A stretch of DNA of 64,000 nucleotides, taken from contig OX359274.1 of the NCBI GenBank assembly GCA_947179155.2, forward strand, positions 47,575,564 through 47,639,563, written 5' to 3'. The number at the start of each line of letters is the position of its first letter. Position 1 is the stretch's first letter. Under the pieces are notes generated by a model that made no database searches, was not told where the DNA came from, and saw only the letters and a list, made by a program, of their open reading frames with translations. This DNA is from Hedera helix. Taxonomy: Eukaryota; Streptophyta; Magnoliopsida; Apiales; Araliaceae. Made by a program: the position numbers and the translations under genes. Positions 23,701 to 34,426 of this stretch are shown here, piece after piece.

Positions 23701-25723
23701 ACAACAGGAACCAGAAGAAGAGTCTGCATGAACAGCATAAGAGAGATCAGCAGAGGATTTATTCACATGTGCAAATTTTGTCAGCTAATTTAGAGTGTCC
23801 TAAATTATATAAGGTTTTGCATTCACTCCATTATTAAAAATGCACTACTAAATTACCTTGATACCTGCTGCAAACTGAACTATCCAATCTTCAGGCCACT
23901 GCCAATGGAAGATTTACATAGGTAAATAAGTCTCTTCAGTGCTTACACAACTATAGACTAGTAATATTACTTTTCGTAACTTATTAAATAACTGTCAATT
24001 AAACTACCTTAGGAACTAACTTGGAGCTGTATTCACCAGCTGATATATTGTCAGAGAAAACCCAGTGGTAGTTTCCATTACACGCCACCTCACCAACAAC
24101 ACTGCATAATATTATAACTCTTAGTTAATACACTTAGTTTACGATGTTCTATTCATTTTAACAAATAAGATTGAACTCTGACAAAACAGTGTCTTCTTGG
24201 TATACTTCTTTAGAACACAAGCTAGTAGCTATCTAAATGGACCTGGTTGAAGGGCGTCCAAAGTAATAAACAAGTTTACAGAGTCTTAAGCGTCACATAA
24301 ACAGCCAAGCAAGCACTATAAAGAGGTCATTCATTTACTTAGTTGACATCTAAATGGGAATCCATGCTGCAAATTTTTGTGGTTTTGACTTGATGTGGAA
24401 TAAGTAATTTGACCAACTTAAGTTATATCTTGTTGTCAAGACATCCAACTATTGTCTTCAGAATATAATATGTACCAATTTATGGAGTTGTTTGTCTTGC
24501 AGCAGAAATGATATAGTTTTCACACTACTTCTGTGGTAAAAATGTCTTATTCTCTCTCTTCATAACAATAATAGTCCAAGCATATCATAAGAAACCCTAA
24601 AAGAAAATGTGTGTAATTGTATGTCTTGTATTCTCTATATACATTGTTAGGCAGAAAGTAGGAAATGACCATTTGATAAAATATTATATTCAGATTTTTT
24701 ATTTATTATTATTTCATCACAGTAGTCATGAAAATAAGCTTTCTCAATCAAGTGCCTGGCTTGAATCTCAAAAATGATTCCAGAATTGAAAAGTTTGATG
24801 GTTATATAAGGTCAAGTAAATCTCATGCTTCCATCCTCCCTTGAGCAGAAGGCTCATACCAAACAAGCAAGGAAAGAAAGACCTGCAGATTCAAATTCTT
24901 GCAACTCCAGCCGCCACTCCTCCCATCAAGAAGAAACTTATACTATGTCATATTTACATAAATTATGCATACAAATACACTAAAAATATGATCAAGAAGC
25001 ACCCAACTTAAAGCAAGGCAAAGCACGAGAATTTACCCTTCTCCCAATGTGTAATGAATGCTGGACATGTACGCCACTGCTAGTTCAACAGGATTTGTAC
25101 CCATATTTCCATCGTATATGCTTGTTGAAAGTATCTCATCTGAGCCTTTAAAGCAGATATTGTTTAATATGCTTTCCATGGAATTTCTCTGTTTTGGAGC
25201 ATGAGAGTAATCTTCGAATGTCAGAATCCTGAAACAGCAGGTAATTTCTATCAATGGAATCGGCATAAAAAATTTAAATTGGAAAGTGTGCAAATGATTG
25301 AAGTGATGATTAAGATTCCTCAATGTAATATGCTGCTTCATCTGATGTTTATGAGTTACGACTTCATTTTTAAAGATTTCCCTTTCTTCTTCTTTTTTGT
25401 TTACTTTCCTTTAGGTGGAAGCTATAAAATGTTCTTGAGGTATGATTCCTTAGATATAATTTGATGAATTCAAAAATGGAAAAATTCACAAATAGCTACA
25501 CCAGTGTTACTACAAATACAAATTGGTTTAATATCTTTCATAAAATATATAAATATCAAGCAAATTGAATAAGGAATCCAGCTGACCACGGATAAATAGA
25601 CAAATAAATCTCTGAAACAACTTACGTTTGGTTTTGGTACTGAAGCTTCCAAAAGACTGCATAAGTCCAAGGAGAATTGCAGCAAATGCTCTGCAAGAAC
25701 TGGCTCAATGGAGTACTATCCAT
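20736..25723 (-). CDS. LHW-like: LONESOME HIGHWAY-like atypical bHLH transcription factor, 10 exons
   Basis: Nuclear transcription regulator of the LHW/bHLH155 family; Arabidopsis LHW heterodimerises with TMO5-type bHLHs in vascular development. Exons (minus strand): 25723-25626, 25228-25037, 24101-24008, 23898-23857, 23723-23664, 23367-22123, 21965-21864, 21291-21145, 21019-20894, 20795-20736. All introns are GT-AG and the 2166 nt stay in one frame: 721 aa, the usual family length. The N-terminal bHLH-MYC_N-like domain (aa 10-185) shows SPWTYAVFWKLQYQ, NPVELAVAYMS, GVVGEVACNGNYHWVFSDN and LLLVPVVPHGVLQLGSLE. The bHLH (about aa 545-600) reads KPRPRDRQLIQDRLKKLRDL, then SLLERTIQHMLFLRSVTDQA; it lacks the His-Glu-Arg E-box triad, as in LHW. 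The C-terminal dimerisation region ends DIFWPLMQLLQ. The start is the first residue of the family N-terminus. No stop or shift is seen, so it is probably functional. Confidence 0.93.
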
Positions 25724-25798
25724 ACTTCAACTTCTTTGGGGAATAGAAATTTCCGGTAAAACAAATTTAAAAATTTCTTAACCAAATTAAAATCCTAA

Positions 25799-25912
25799 CT
25801 AACTAGCTCGGTATGAACCTCGCCCAGCCTGTTTAATCCACAAATTAGCCCTTCGTTTAATCGGTGGCCCCATTGAAGTAAACAAAAGACACCTCATATC
25901 TAAATAAACCAT
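25799..25912 (-). CDS. upstream ORF in the leader of the LHW-like gene, 37 aa
   Basis: A 38-codon frame on the same strand ends 75 bases before the main start. It begins at ATG 25912, with further in-frame ATGs at 25897 and 25873, and an in-frame stop lies upstream. The peptide is basic in its second half and ends IKQAGRGSYRAS. I recall that the Arabidopsis relative At2g31280 (bHLH155) is catalogued with a conserved-peptide uORF (CPuORF7); I cannot compare the sequences here. If homologous, it would repress translation of the main ORF by a peptide-dependent mechanism. Whether it is transcribed is not shown by the sequence. Confidence 0.5.
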   Translation of the reverse strand: MVYLDMRCLLFTSMGPPIKRRANLWIKQAGRGSYRAS

Positions 25913-26901
25913 TCTTCCTCTGATCCTCAAGAATCAAACACACCTCAAATACTTTTTCCTAACAGAAAATATAGAAGCCCAATTCAGATATAACAAGGAT
26001 TATTGCAGAAAATCATGCTTTCAATGTCCTACAACTATTTCTCCAAGAAATTAACTCCAAAATTGCAGTAATGGAAACCTTTGAAATCGAATTGAGTATA
26101 TGCTTAAGAAATGGAACGAAACCTCAAAGAAACCCAAATTCTTTAAAAACTGCATTTGTCAAACCTAAAGCCACAAAAATAAAACTATAAAAGTAATCAG
26201 AAAAGTGCAAAATATAAATTGGGTTCCCAGAAAAATGAAAACTTTAAATAACTGAGGCATGAAATCATACTTTTCAAACATAATACAGCAATTGAAAAGA
26301 GTCTGATTTAATTTCCACTCTATTTCTAGTCATTTTCAGCAAATTGAAGAAATTTCAAGAAGAGATTTGTACGTAACCTTTAAATGAAGAGAGTTTCAAT
26401 AGGAATGATGATTATAGAGTTCGAATTCATTGACCTCCATGTTTCTTGAGAATTCATAAGCCATTATCACCACTGAGAAACGAAGAATAACAAAATCGAA
26501 CTCATTTGCATCTCCAATATTACAACTTTATCTCCAAAATTACAACTTTATAACTTAATCTCACAAATACATAGTACATTTGTGTATTATATGTATATAT
26601 GAATCGAAATAATAAACGAGTGGAGAAAGTTGTGGAAGCATTAGTGTTTTAGTAACAGTTTATAAGGGTTTAACTGGGGAGGTTTTCTAGTGTGTGTGTG
26701 TGTGTGTTTGGCCTCTTTGCCACCCGTGGTCACCCCTCTCTCGTTCTGTCTCTGTGCTGTCGGGAGGTGTGTTTACCCCCTACCTGCTCGGGCGCGTCGT
26801 ATGTTTAGAATCCTTATTTTAAGACTTTTACGATTTTACCGCTCAAAGCCTTTAAAATATGGTCAAGTGTACAGATACAACAATTAAAGAGTGTATCAAA
26901 C
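25913..26901 (-). promoter_or_regulatory. 5' leader and promoter region of the LHW-like gene
   Basis: No other gene. AT-rich with a short (TG)n at 26692-26707 and a small GC-rich patch at 26755-26800. No TATA element could be assigned with confidence, and the transcription start is not identifiable. Confidence 0.35.
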
Positions 26902-26989
26902 ATAATATTTATTTATATTATTAAATAATAAAATATGATATTAATTTTAATATCATATTTTATTTTTTAATAGTATAAATAAATATAAT
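26902..26989. repeat. near-perfect 88-bp palindrome
   Basis: Arms 26902-26944 and 26947-26989 pair around a 2-base centre with 3 mismatches in 43. The sequence is almost pure A/T. It can form a cruciform or hairpin; a tiny foldback element is the likeliest source. Confidence 0.9.
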
Positions 26990-28675
26990 ATTTAATTATT
27001 ATGTGTATACTTATTCTTAAAATATATTTATGGGCCCAATAGACAAAACTTGAAATAATGCAAAGGATTTCAAATTTTATAACCTCAAATAAAGGCCGAA
27101 TAAGAAATCAAATTTGGCTCCGAAATTGTATAAAAGATTGATCAAACCGCACCAATAGAATCTTACTAACGGTTCTGACGTATATAACGATTTTAGATGG
27201 ATTGAAAAATCACATCTGCAATTTAATTTCGGATTATGCAGTTTACCACACTGCACCAATTATGTTTATTATATTTTTTTTAAGTTACATAAGCCTAAAA
27301 AACATAATTTTGGCCATTTATGAAAATTGGAACTGATTCACTTATGAAAATGGCCTTCTTTAATCATTTCTTGTTTGTTATTTTTTTTTTGTTGGATTTT
27401 TAGCAAATTAGTGTTTTAGCAAATGGATTTTTATTAGAGACTTGTTTATTACAAATGAGTGTTTTATTGCAAACTTGGTTCATGGGATTTTATATTTTTA
27501 TACCTCCACTTTAATTTGGTTTATTTTCAAAGTTGTAACTTAATACAATTCTCTCTTTCTCATGAAAAAAAATATTTTTCGGTATATATATGTTTAATTG
27601 GTTTTGAACCCGAAATCATAGTAAATGAAACTACACCGCACGTTTCAAAACTGCACCAATAACAAACGGTTTCATCAGTTTCACCATAAGACTGTATTTG
27701 TGAGTTTTGTTCGGGAAGAGAAAAAAAAAATTAAGAATCCTTAAAAAAAGAATTTTTCATCTCATCCCTTCTTTTTTCTTTTTTTAAAATTAAAACTCAC
27801 AAGTAAAATAAATCCCTCATTCCAAAATACCTAGCGAATTTTACATGACAGAATCGTCAAAAGAAAGAAATACTTGATATGCAAGTGCTTCTTTACTTTT
27901 TTTTTTTTTTTCTTTATTTCCTCTAGTTAGTTAATGAGTCAAATACATGTGAATAGTCGTAAGATATATTGTCATAGTTCAGAAATAATTATGGTGACAA
28001 TTGAACCATTGTCATAATTCAAAAAAATCGTCGCTATAATCGACTGTGTATTACACAGCTGTACACATACATATAGTCCATATATATATATATATAACCA
28101 CCATAGGGCATACTTAGCTTTACTACTTATAACTTATTAAGTGGTTGATGATTAATAATTGCATGGATTACTTTGATAAGCAGTGTAAATTTTCTCAAAA
28201 GCAACATATGAAATAATACAAAGATTTTAATACACTTCCATCATATGTCAATTATAAAACTAATAAGACATAAAATTTATATATAGCAATGATGTAAGAT
28301 TCACAAGATAATCTTCAATTATACAATATGTCAAGTAGTTGACATTTAAAAGTTATATATATTATCAATTATAATAGTATATGTCAAGTAGTTGACATCT
28401 ATCATAGGTTTAGCTCTTGATTTAACTAAACAAAGATGTGTTTGGTGAAAGTTTCCTCCGGGATTGAAGTGTGCTCAAGTACCACTGGCCAGTACTAGCT
28501 ATTCGTACATGCACGGGGCAGCTGATGGTCAACGTGTGATTGCGTCCGACAGTGAACTTTTCTTAGCACAAAATATTGAGCAATGCTGTCTTATTGATTA
28601 TGACATGATTAAAAGAATACATACATATAAGATAGTAATTTATAGTAAATAATTATTATAAATAATATTTTAATA
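26990..28675. other. gene-free intergenic DNA
   Basis: No gene seen. AT-rich with poly-T and (TA)n runs, for example 27899-27911 and 28080-28095. The short frames present have no recognisable product. Confidence 0.6.
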
Positions 28676-28885
28676 AATTAATCTTATATCGTTCATTCGA
28701 TCATAAATAATGACCTAAAAAAGAAAATTTTAATTGTTTGCCGCTATTCTTAGTAGTGATAGTGAGACTTAATTGAACTAAATATCTAAAACTCTTTCTG
28801 CCGCTACTAAGAAATGTAGTAAACAATTAGAATTCTCCATTTTGAGTTATTAAATTTATAAATAGACGGTGTAAAATTAATTTAC
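28676..28885. repeat. inverted repeat / MITE-like foldback next to the Tekay-like LTR
   Basis: The left arm (about 28676-28756) and the right arm (about 28803-28885) are imperfect reverse complements over roughly 80 bp, with a loop of about 45 bp. The best-matched part is AATTGTTTGCCGCTATTCTT against the complement of AAGAAATGTAGTAAACAATT. It could be a MITE or a long hairpin precursor. Confidence 0.6.
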
Positions 28886-28896
28886 TATATATATAT

Positions 28897-31800
28897 TGTA
28901 AGACCCCGAATTTTATGAAATATAAAATTTAATTTTTCTTCATATATATTTTTCATGAAACAGTAAGTGGTTAAATTGACGAAATTGAAAGTTAAGGATG
29001 TTATATGCAAATTTTATTTTGACGGACAATATTCGTTTTGTCGGGGAATATTCGGGCCGTACGACGGCGCCGAAATAACAAATTATTTGTGGACCCCACA
29101 ACGGAATATTTGTCGGATATAGAAAACGACAGAAGTAACCTTTTTAAATAAAAATAGTCAACGGTGTTAACTGTTAAAATACCGGTGATAAAAGAATAGT
29201 AGCATACGGTAATTTATGGTATTTTCTGTAGCACACGGTACTCTACAGTAGCACAGGGTATTGCACAGTGTCTCATATTATTGGTCTGATAATTGACACC
29301 GTAATTGTTACGCATCATTTCATCAATAATTGTCACTGCATAATATTTTATATTATCAATTCAATTATTGTTGCTACACAGTATTTTGCATTATTGATTC
29401 AACATCGAGTCAATAATTGTTGGTGCACTGTAGTTTAAAATTATTGAATCTAATAATTGTCACAGTAGCAAATACACTATAATTTATATTATTAAATTAA
29501 TAAAAATATGTAACGTGTTTCTTACATTATTGTGGTAACATTATTTTATATGTTGGACTCATAGGAAGAATAAATAAATAAAAAAAAAAAAAAAATTAAT
29601 TTTACTATTTGAAATAGTAACGTGAATAGTGACGTGAATAGTAACGTGAATAGTAAGAAACATGTGGGACCCATTGTGGGGCCCACATGAAATGTGAGAA
29701 ATGTGAGAATTGCTGAAGAGTTGGTGGAGGCTGCTGCGCAACCTCTGCTGAATTTTTTTTATTTCACCTACCGTGCATAGTAACTTATTTTCTCCTATAA
29801 ATAGCTTGCTCAGCTGAATAGAAAAATCACACCTAAAACATAAAATTTTTCTATAAGAATTTTATGAGTTTTCTCTGAGAATAGTAAGGTTATTTTGAGA
29901 GTTTGAAAGCCAAAAGGAGTGCAGAAATTTTTCAAGTAAGTGTTTTATTAAAGAGTAGTAATTTCATAAATTCCTATTTTTCACGGTATTCACAAATCTT
30001 CCTTTAGAAGACTCTTCTTTGAGAAGATTCATTTTTAAAAGCTTTCTTTGGAAGATTTATTTTGGAATATTATTTTAAAAACTATTTTAAAGTTGTTATA
30101 TTATACTACAAAAATTATGTTAAATATATATAATTTTGATAGTTCATAATATACGAGTTATCATACACTTTGAAATTTATATGTGGTAATTACTAATTAT
30201 ATTAAAAATATATAGGTTGATCAACCTCATTTAAATCAATATCCAGTCACGTGTTAAGGTAAGGGGTATCACTCTTTTCATCATCATAAATGGATATTAT
30301 TTTCTTTCTTACTTGAAGGGATTATCATTCTTTGATTCTCGAAGATAATATCGTTTCTTTCTTGTGCCATTTATTTCCATGTATTAAATTGTGGGAATAA
30401 CCTTACGGCGCGGTTTACCGTCTGTTGGTGAATAACCTTTTGTATTCATTCCTTATTAATCTTTGAGAATAACCTTACGGTGCGGATTATCGCCTGTTTG
30501 GTGAATAACTCTTCGTATTCAAATTGATGGGAATAACCTTACGGCGCGGATTATCGCCTGTTTGGTGAATAACTATTCGTATTCAAATTGATGGGAATAA
30601 CCTTACGGTGCGGATTATCGCCTGTTGGTGAATAACCCTTTTTATTTGTCTCGTGTGGAAATAATTTGTCTACACGAATTATCGCATGACACTTTTATTC
30701 CATATTTGTAAGTGATATCATTTTCCTTTATACTCATAAGGGATACCATCTTTTTCATCTTCCATTATTCAAACTTACTATGGTAAGGGATATTAATTTC
30801 CTTCACCGTTTGTTAATCAAACCTGCTACGGTAAGGGATATTATTTTCTTTCATACTCCTAAATCGAAACTTATTATGGAACTATTGCTTCTATAATTCC
30901 TGAAAATATTATATGTTCCATAATAGTTGAACTTCATTATTTCAACTGAACCTTCCTATTTACGTGAACCTTTCTATTGAACTGTAACCGTTATTCTGAA
31001 CTGTGGATCTTGAATATCATTTTTAAATTTCACTCCACATCATGTTGGCAATTTGGACATTATTTGAATCTGCACAAAGTAAACTTCTGATACTTATTGT
31101 TTATCCTGTTCTTCTGTTCATCATTTGTATCACTGTTATTTGTATTAATCATCAAGAATCAAGCTGTTGTGAATATCTGTGGCCGGGGGCACAGATGTGA
31201 TATAATTGTTGAACAGATGATAGGTTAAAGGCGATATACTAGGTTAAAGGCGATACATCTGTTCGGTGTCTTTTATGGCACGTGGTGAATGTTCTCTTTG
31301 GCCCGTAGTGCAAAGATGAACTGTTGGTTGGTATGATTATGACCAAAGGCTGAATCTGGTATAATCATGACCGTTGGTGCTTTATTGAATATCTTTGGCC
31401 CGTAGTGCAAAGATGAACTGTTGATTGGTATGATTATGACCAAAGGCTGAATCTGGTATAATCATGACCGTTGGTGTTATATTAAATGTCTTTGGCCCGT
31501 AGTGCAAATATGAACTGTTGATCTGCATGATTATGATCAGGAACTATGAATTTTTATTATCATGACTAATGGTATTTCAGATGATAAAATTTGATGATAT
31601 TTTTACAAAAAAAGAGAAGTGAATGGACATTATAGTCTGCATTATTCTTCTAATAGATTGCTCATTCCGCTGCTATTATTGATTTGAACGTTGTTTAAGA
31701 ATTTAACTACAGTTTTTGATATAAACCTTGTAGTCTATTGTATTCTATCAAGAACTCAACTGTTGAAGGCTAATGATAATTTATTCGTCATTATCTTAGT

Positions 31801-32081
31801 CATGATATTTCTTACTGGGCTATTTGAGCTCACCCTTTCTTTTGTTCCATTACAGGAGATGAAAACGTAACGGGGTCTAGCCGGGGGATGGAGTGAGAGT
31901 CCGAAGAATAGTTATCCTAGTCTTCACGTGTTGTAAAATAGTGTGGCAATAATAGTGAAGACTTAGTTGTGTATTATTATACACTGTATTGTTGTACGTT
32001 GTGCTTTGTTGTAATAATTTTGTTGTAGTCTTTTGACGACTCAAGTTTGGGCTGTGTGGGCCTAGATTTGGGGGCGTCACA
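28897..32081 (+). repeat. 5' LTR of the Tekay-like element
   Basis: 3185 bp, TG..CA. Contains internal tandem repeats: about four units of ~65 bp with GGAATAACCTTACGG and GTGAATAAC (30390-30645), and three units of ~105 bp with CTTTGGCCCGTAGTGCAAA (31295-31510). Compared with the 3' LTR it lacks 27 bases near 29402. It also has a poly-A run at 29580-29595. Confidence 0.95.
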
Positions 32082-32083
32082 GT

Positions 32084-32095
32084 TGGTATCAGAGC
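32084..32095 (+). promoter_or_regulatory. primer binding site, initiator-tRNA-Met type
   Basis: TGGTATCAGAGC begins two bases after the 5' LTR end, complementary to the 3' end of plant initiator tRNA-Met, the usual PBS in plant chromoviruses. Confidence 0.95.
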
Positions 32096-32281
32096 TTAGG
32101 GATATGGTCTTTAATGGAGATCTGGGGTTAGAACTAGGAGGGGAGAGACGAATAGAATCAGTCACTAGTGTGTCCTACCTAAATTAAATTTTATTATCTA
32201 ATGAGTTGATTTGAATATAGGGACATGAAGTGATGAGTCAGTTTATTTGAACTAACATTTATTTTGTGACCACAGTTAAGT

Positions 32282-32902
32282 ATGGCATCTGGAAATCAGG
32301 AGGTTAACTATGAAATGACCGAAACAAATGTAGCTGCAAAACAAGAGGCGACGAATAATCTTCTTACAAACTCAGAGTTGAATCATTTGCCTAAGACAAA
32401 AATTATGCGTGTTCTATCCAGTAAGGATGAAGGTGAAAGTTCTTTTACAGTCGTTCCAGATCCATTATTAGAAGCAATTAAAGGAAGTAATGAACTTGCG
32501 GAAATTATCGCCTTTAATTTACTCACTAATTGGGAGAGTCATATCACCTGGTTATGCTCTATAACAAAGGATCAGAATATATGGACTTTTCATATTAGTC
32601 TTTGGGATTTATGGTGTTCCAGCTATGAGTTTCAAGATTATTTAAAAATGATGTTTCTATACTTTTGGGCGTTACAATTTAGAGGAATTCAGGTTAAGTT
32701 AGTCACTATCGTGGAAACTGTAGTCTATCGAAAATACTATTCTTATAGAAATCATTGGTACGTTACTACTGATGAAGTTGAGGAATCCGAGAAACAGTTC
32801 GTTAGAGAATTATTTAGTGGTATTCCCATGGTTGAAATACGTGAAGATCCGAATGAAGTACTCGGGATTCGATTTGACGATAACAGTCAAGAAACCGAAT
32901 GA
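32282..32902 (+). CDS. unrecognised 206-aa protein in the gag position
   Basis: Open frame from ATG 32282, about 200 bases after the PBS, where gag should be. I do not recognise the protein. It lacks the Ty3 gag capsid core and any CCHC zinc knuckle, and at 206 aa it is shorter than gag. Seen in it: a polar N-terminus (MASGNQEVNYEMTETN), a central aromatic- and Trp-rich stretch (ITWLCSITKDQNIWTFHISL, LWDLWCSSYEF, YYSYRNHWYV) and an acidic C-terminus. It is free of stops while the downstream pol is damaged, which could mean selection or chance. It overlaps the protease frame at 32772-32902. It could be a highly diverged gag, a captured host fragment or a novel protein. Confidence 0.5.
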   Translation: MASGNQEVNYEMTETNVAAKQEATNNLLTNSELNHLPKTKIMRVLSSKDEGESSFTVVPDPLLEAIKGSNELAEIIAFNLLTNWESHITWLCSITKDQNIWTFHISLWDLWCSSYEFQDYLKMMFLYFWALQFRGIQVKLVTIVETVVYRKYYSYRNHWYVTTDEVEESEKQFVRELFSGIPMVEIREDPNEVLGIRFDDNSQETE

Positions 32903-33560
32903 GGTGATAACCGGTAAGCTATTCATAAATTCTCGTGAAATCTACGCTCTGTTAGATACCTGCTCTATCCACTCTTTTATCTCACCTATATGTACTCAAC
33001 GTTTAAATTTGACTATTGAAAACTTAAATCTTGTCTTATCAGTTGAAACCTCATTGGGAGAAATACCTATTACATTTACTATCTATAAATCTTGCCTAGT
33101 TCAAATCAACAACCTCACATTACCTGTTGACCTTATTTCTTTGGAGATGCATGAATTTGATGTGATTTTAGGAATTGATTGGTTGACTACCCATCATGCT
33201 AAAATTGATTGTTTTCATAAGATTATTAGTTTTCATATTCCTAATCAACCTGTCATGCAAATTCAAGCAACTAAACCATTGAAATCTATAACTATTATTT
33301 CTAGCCATAAAGTCATTCGTTTATTGAAAAACGGATGTCAAACCTTTTTAGCCTATGTCATTGATTTGAACAAAAATACGTCAAACTTGAATGATATTCC
33401 TATTGTTAATGAGTTCCTGACGTTTTTCCTGAGGAATTTCTTGGCTTATCCCCAAACCGAGAAATTGAATTATGTATCGATCTTAAACCCGATACTAAGC
33501 CCATTTCTAAAGTCCCATACCAAATGGCTCCCATAGAACACCAAGAGTTGAAAGTTTAAT
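32850..33560 (+). pseudogene. aspartic protease and start of RT, frameshifted
   Basis: Protease of the Tekay-like element, in the +1 frame relative to the upstream ORF. The active site reads LLDTCSIHSFISP (about 32951-32989): the family Asp-Thr-Gly is Asp-Thr-Cys, a change expected to kill the enzyme. The C-terminal half is clear (FDVILGIDWLTTHHAKIDC). A frameshift near 33418 moves the connection region into another frame (DVFPEEFLGLSPNREIEL, then YQMAPIEHQELK), which stops at about 33557. RT motifs that should follow are absent. Confidence 0.8.
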
Positions 33561-33609
33561 TACTAGATATCGGTATCATTCATTCTAGTACAAAACTTAT
33601 ATCGAGCGA

Positions 33610-34426
33610 GGAATACGAGAAGAGTTTTCAAGAACTCAAGAGGAGACTTGTTTCAGCTCCTGTTCTGACCATTCCATCAGGATCAGGAGAATTCGTCATA
33701 TATAGCGATGCTTCAGGCAAAGGTCTAGGCTGTGTCCTTATGCAACATGGAAAGGTTATAGCCTATGCCTCTCGACAACTCAAAGATTATGAGAAAAATT
33801 ATCCTACTCATGATCTAGAGTTGACAGCAGTCGTTTTCGCGTTGAAAATCTGGAGACACTACTTGTACGGAGAGAAAGTGGATATCTATACAGATCATAA
33901 AAGTCTCAAGTATTTCTTCACCCAGAAAGAACTCAACATGCGACAACGACGTTAGCTTGAGCTGTTGAAGGATTACGACCACACAATCCAATATCACCCG
34001 GGAAAGGCGAACGTTGTAGGTGATGCTTTGAGCAGAAAATCTCATGCGAGTACAAGTGCAATGCTGACAACACAAAAGCGTATTTTGTACGACTTGCAAA
34101 AGATGGAGATAGAGCTAAAGACACCAGGGACCCACTCGAAGATTGCTCACGTGCGAGTAGAACCGGCTTTAATCGATAAAATTAAAGCTGCGCAAGCTAC
34201 CGATCCGGAACTGATGAACATGATGAAGAAAGTACAAGAAGGTGCCATTCCCGAAGCAAGAATTGACGAGAAAGGAATACTTCGAGTCAACTCTCGACTC
34301 TGTGTTCCTAACGATCCTGAATTAAAGCATAAAATCATGATGGAGGCACACAACACGCCGTTTGCAATCCACCCAGGAAGTACCAAGATGTATCGAGATC
34401 TTTGACATACATTTTGGTGGAACAAT
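33610..34426 (+). pseudogene. RNase H and integrase N-terminus, two in-frame stops
   Basis: Picks up after the missing RT core at EEYEKSFQELKRRLVSAPVL. RNase H: FVIYSDASGKGLG, THDLELTAVVFALKIW, YTDHKSLKYFF. A TAG at 33953 replaces the family Trp before LELLKDYDHTIQYHPGKAN. Integrase zinc region: HNTPFAIHPGSTKMY, then a TGA at 34403 (family Arg) before HTFWWNNMK. The reading frame is the same as that of 34427-35647. Confidence 0.85.

Noticed and set aside
28464..28652. 62-aa ORF upstream of the Tekay-like element
   Set aside because: No recognisable motif; random frame in AT-rich DNA.
29559..29741. Minus-strand ORF with VTIHVTIHVTI repeats
   Set aside because: It comes from the GTGAATAGTAAC triple repeat inside the 5' LTR.
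30390..30650. CRISPR-like spaced repeats
   Set aside because: The ~65-bp units are contiguous tandem repeats of a plant LTR, without spacers, and occur identically in both LTRs.
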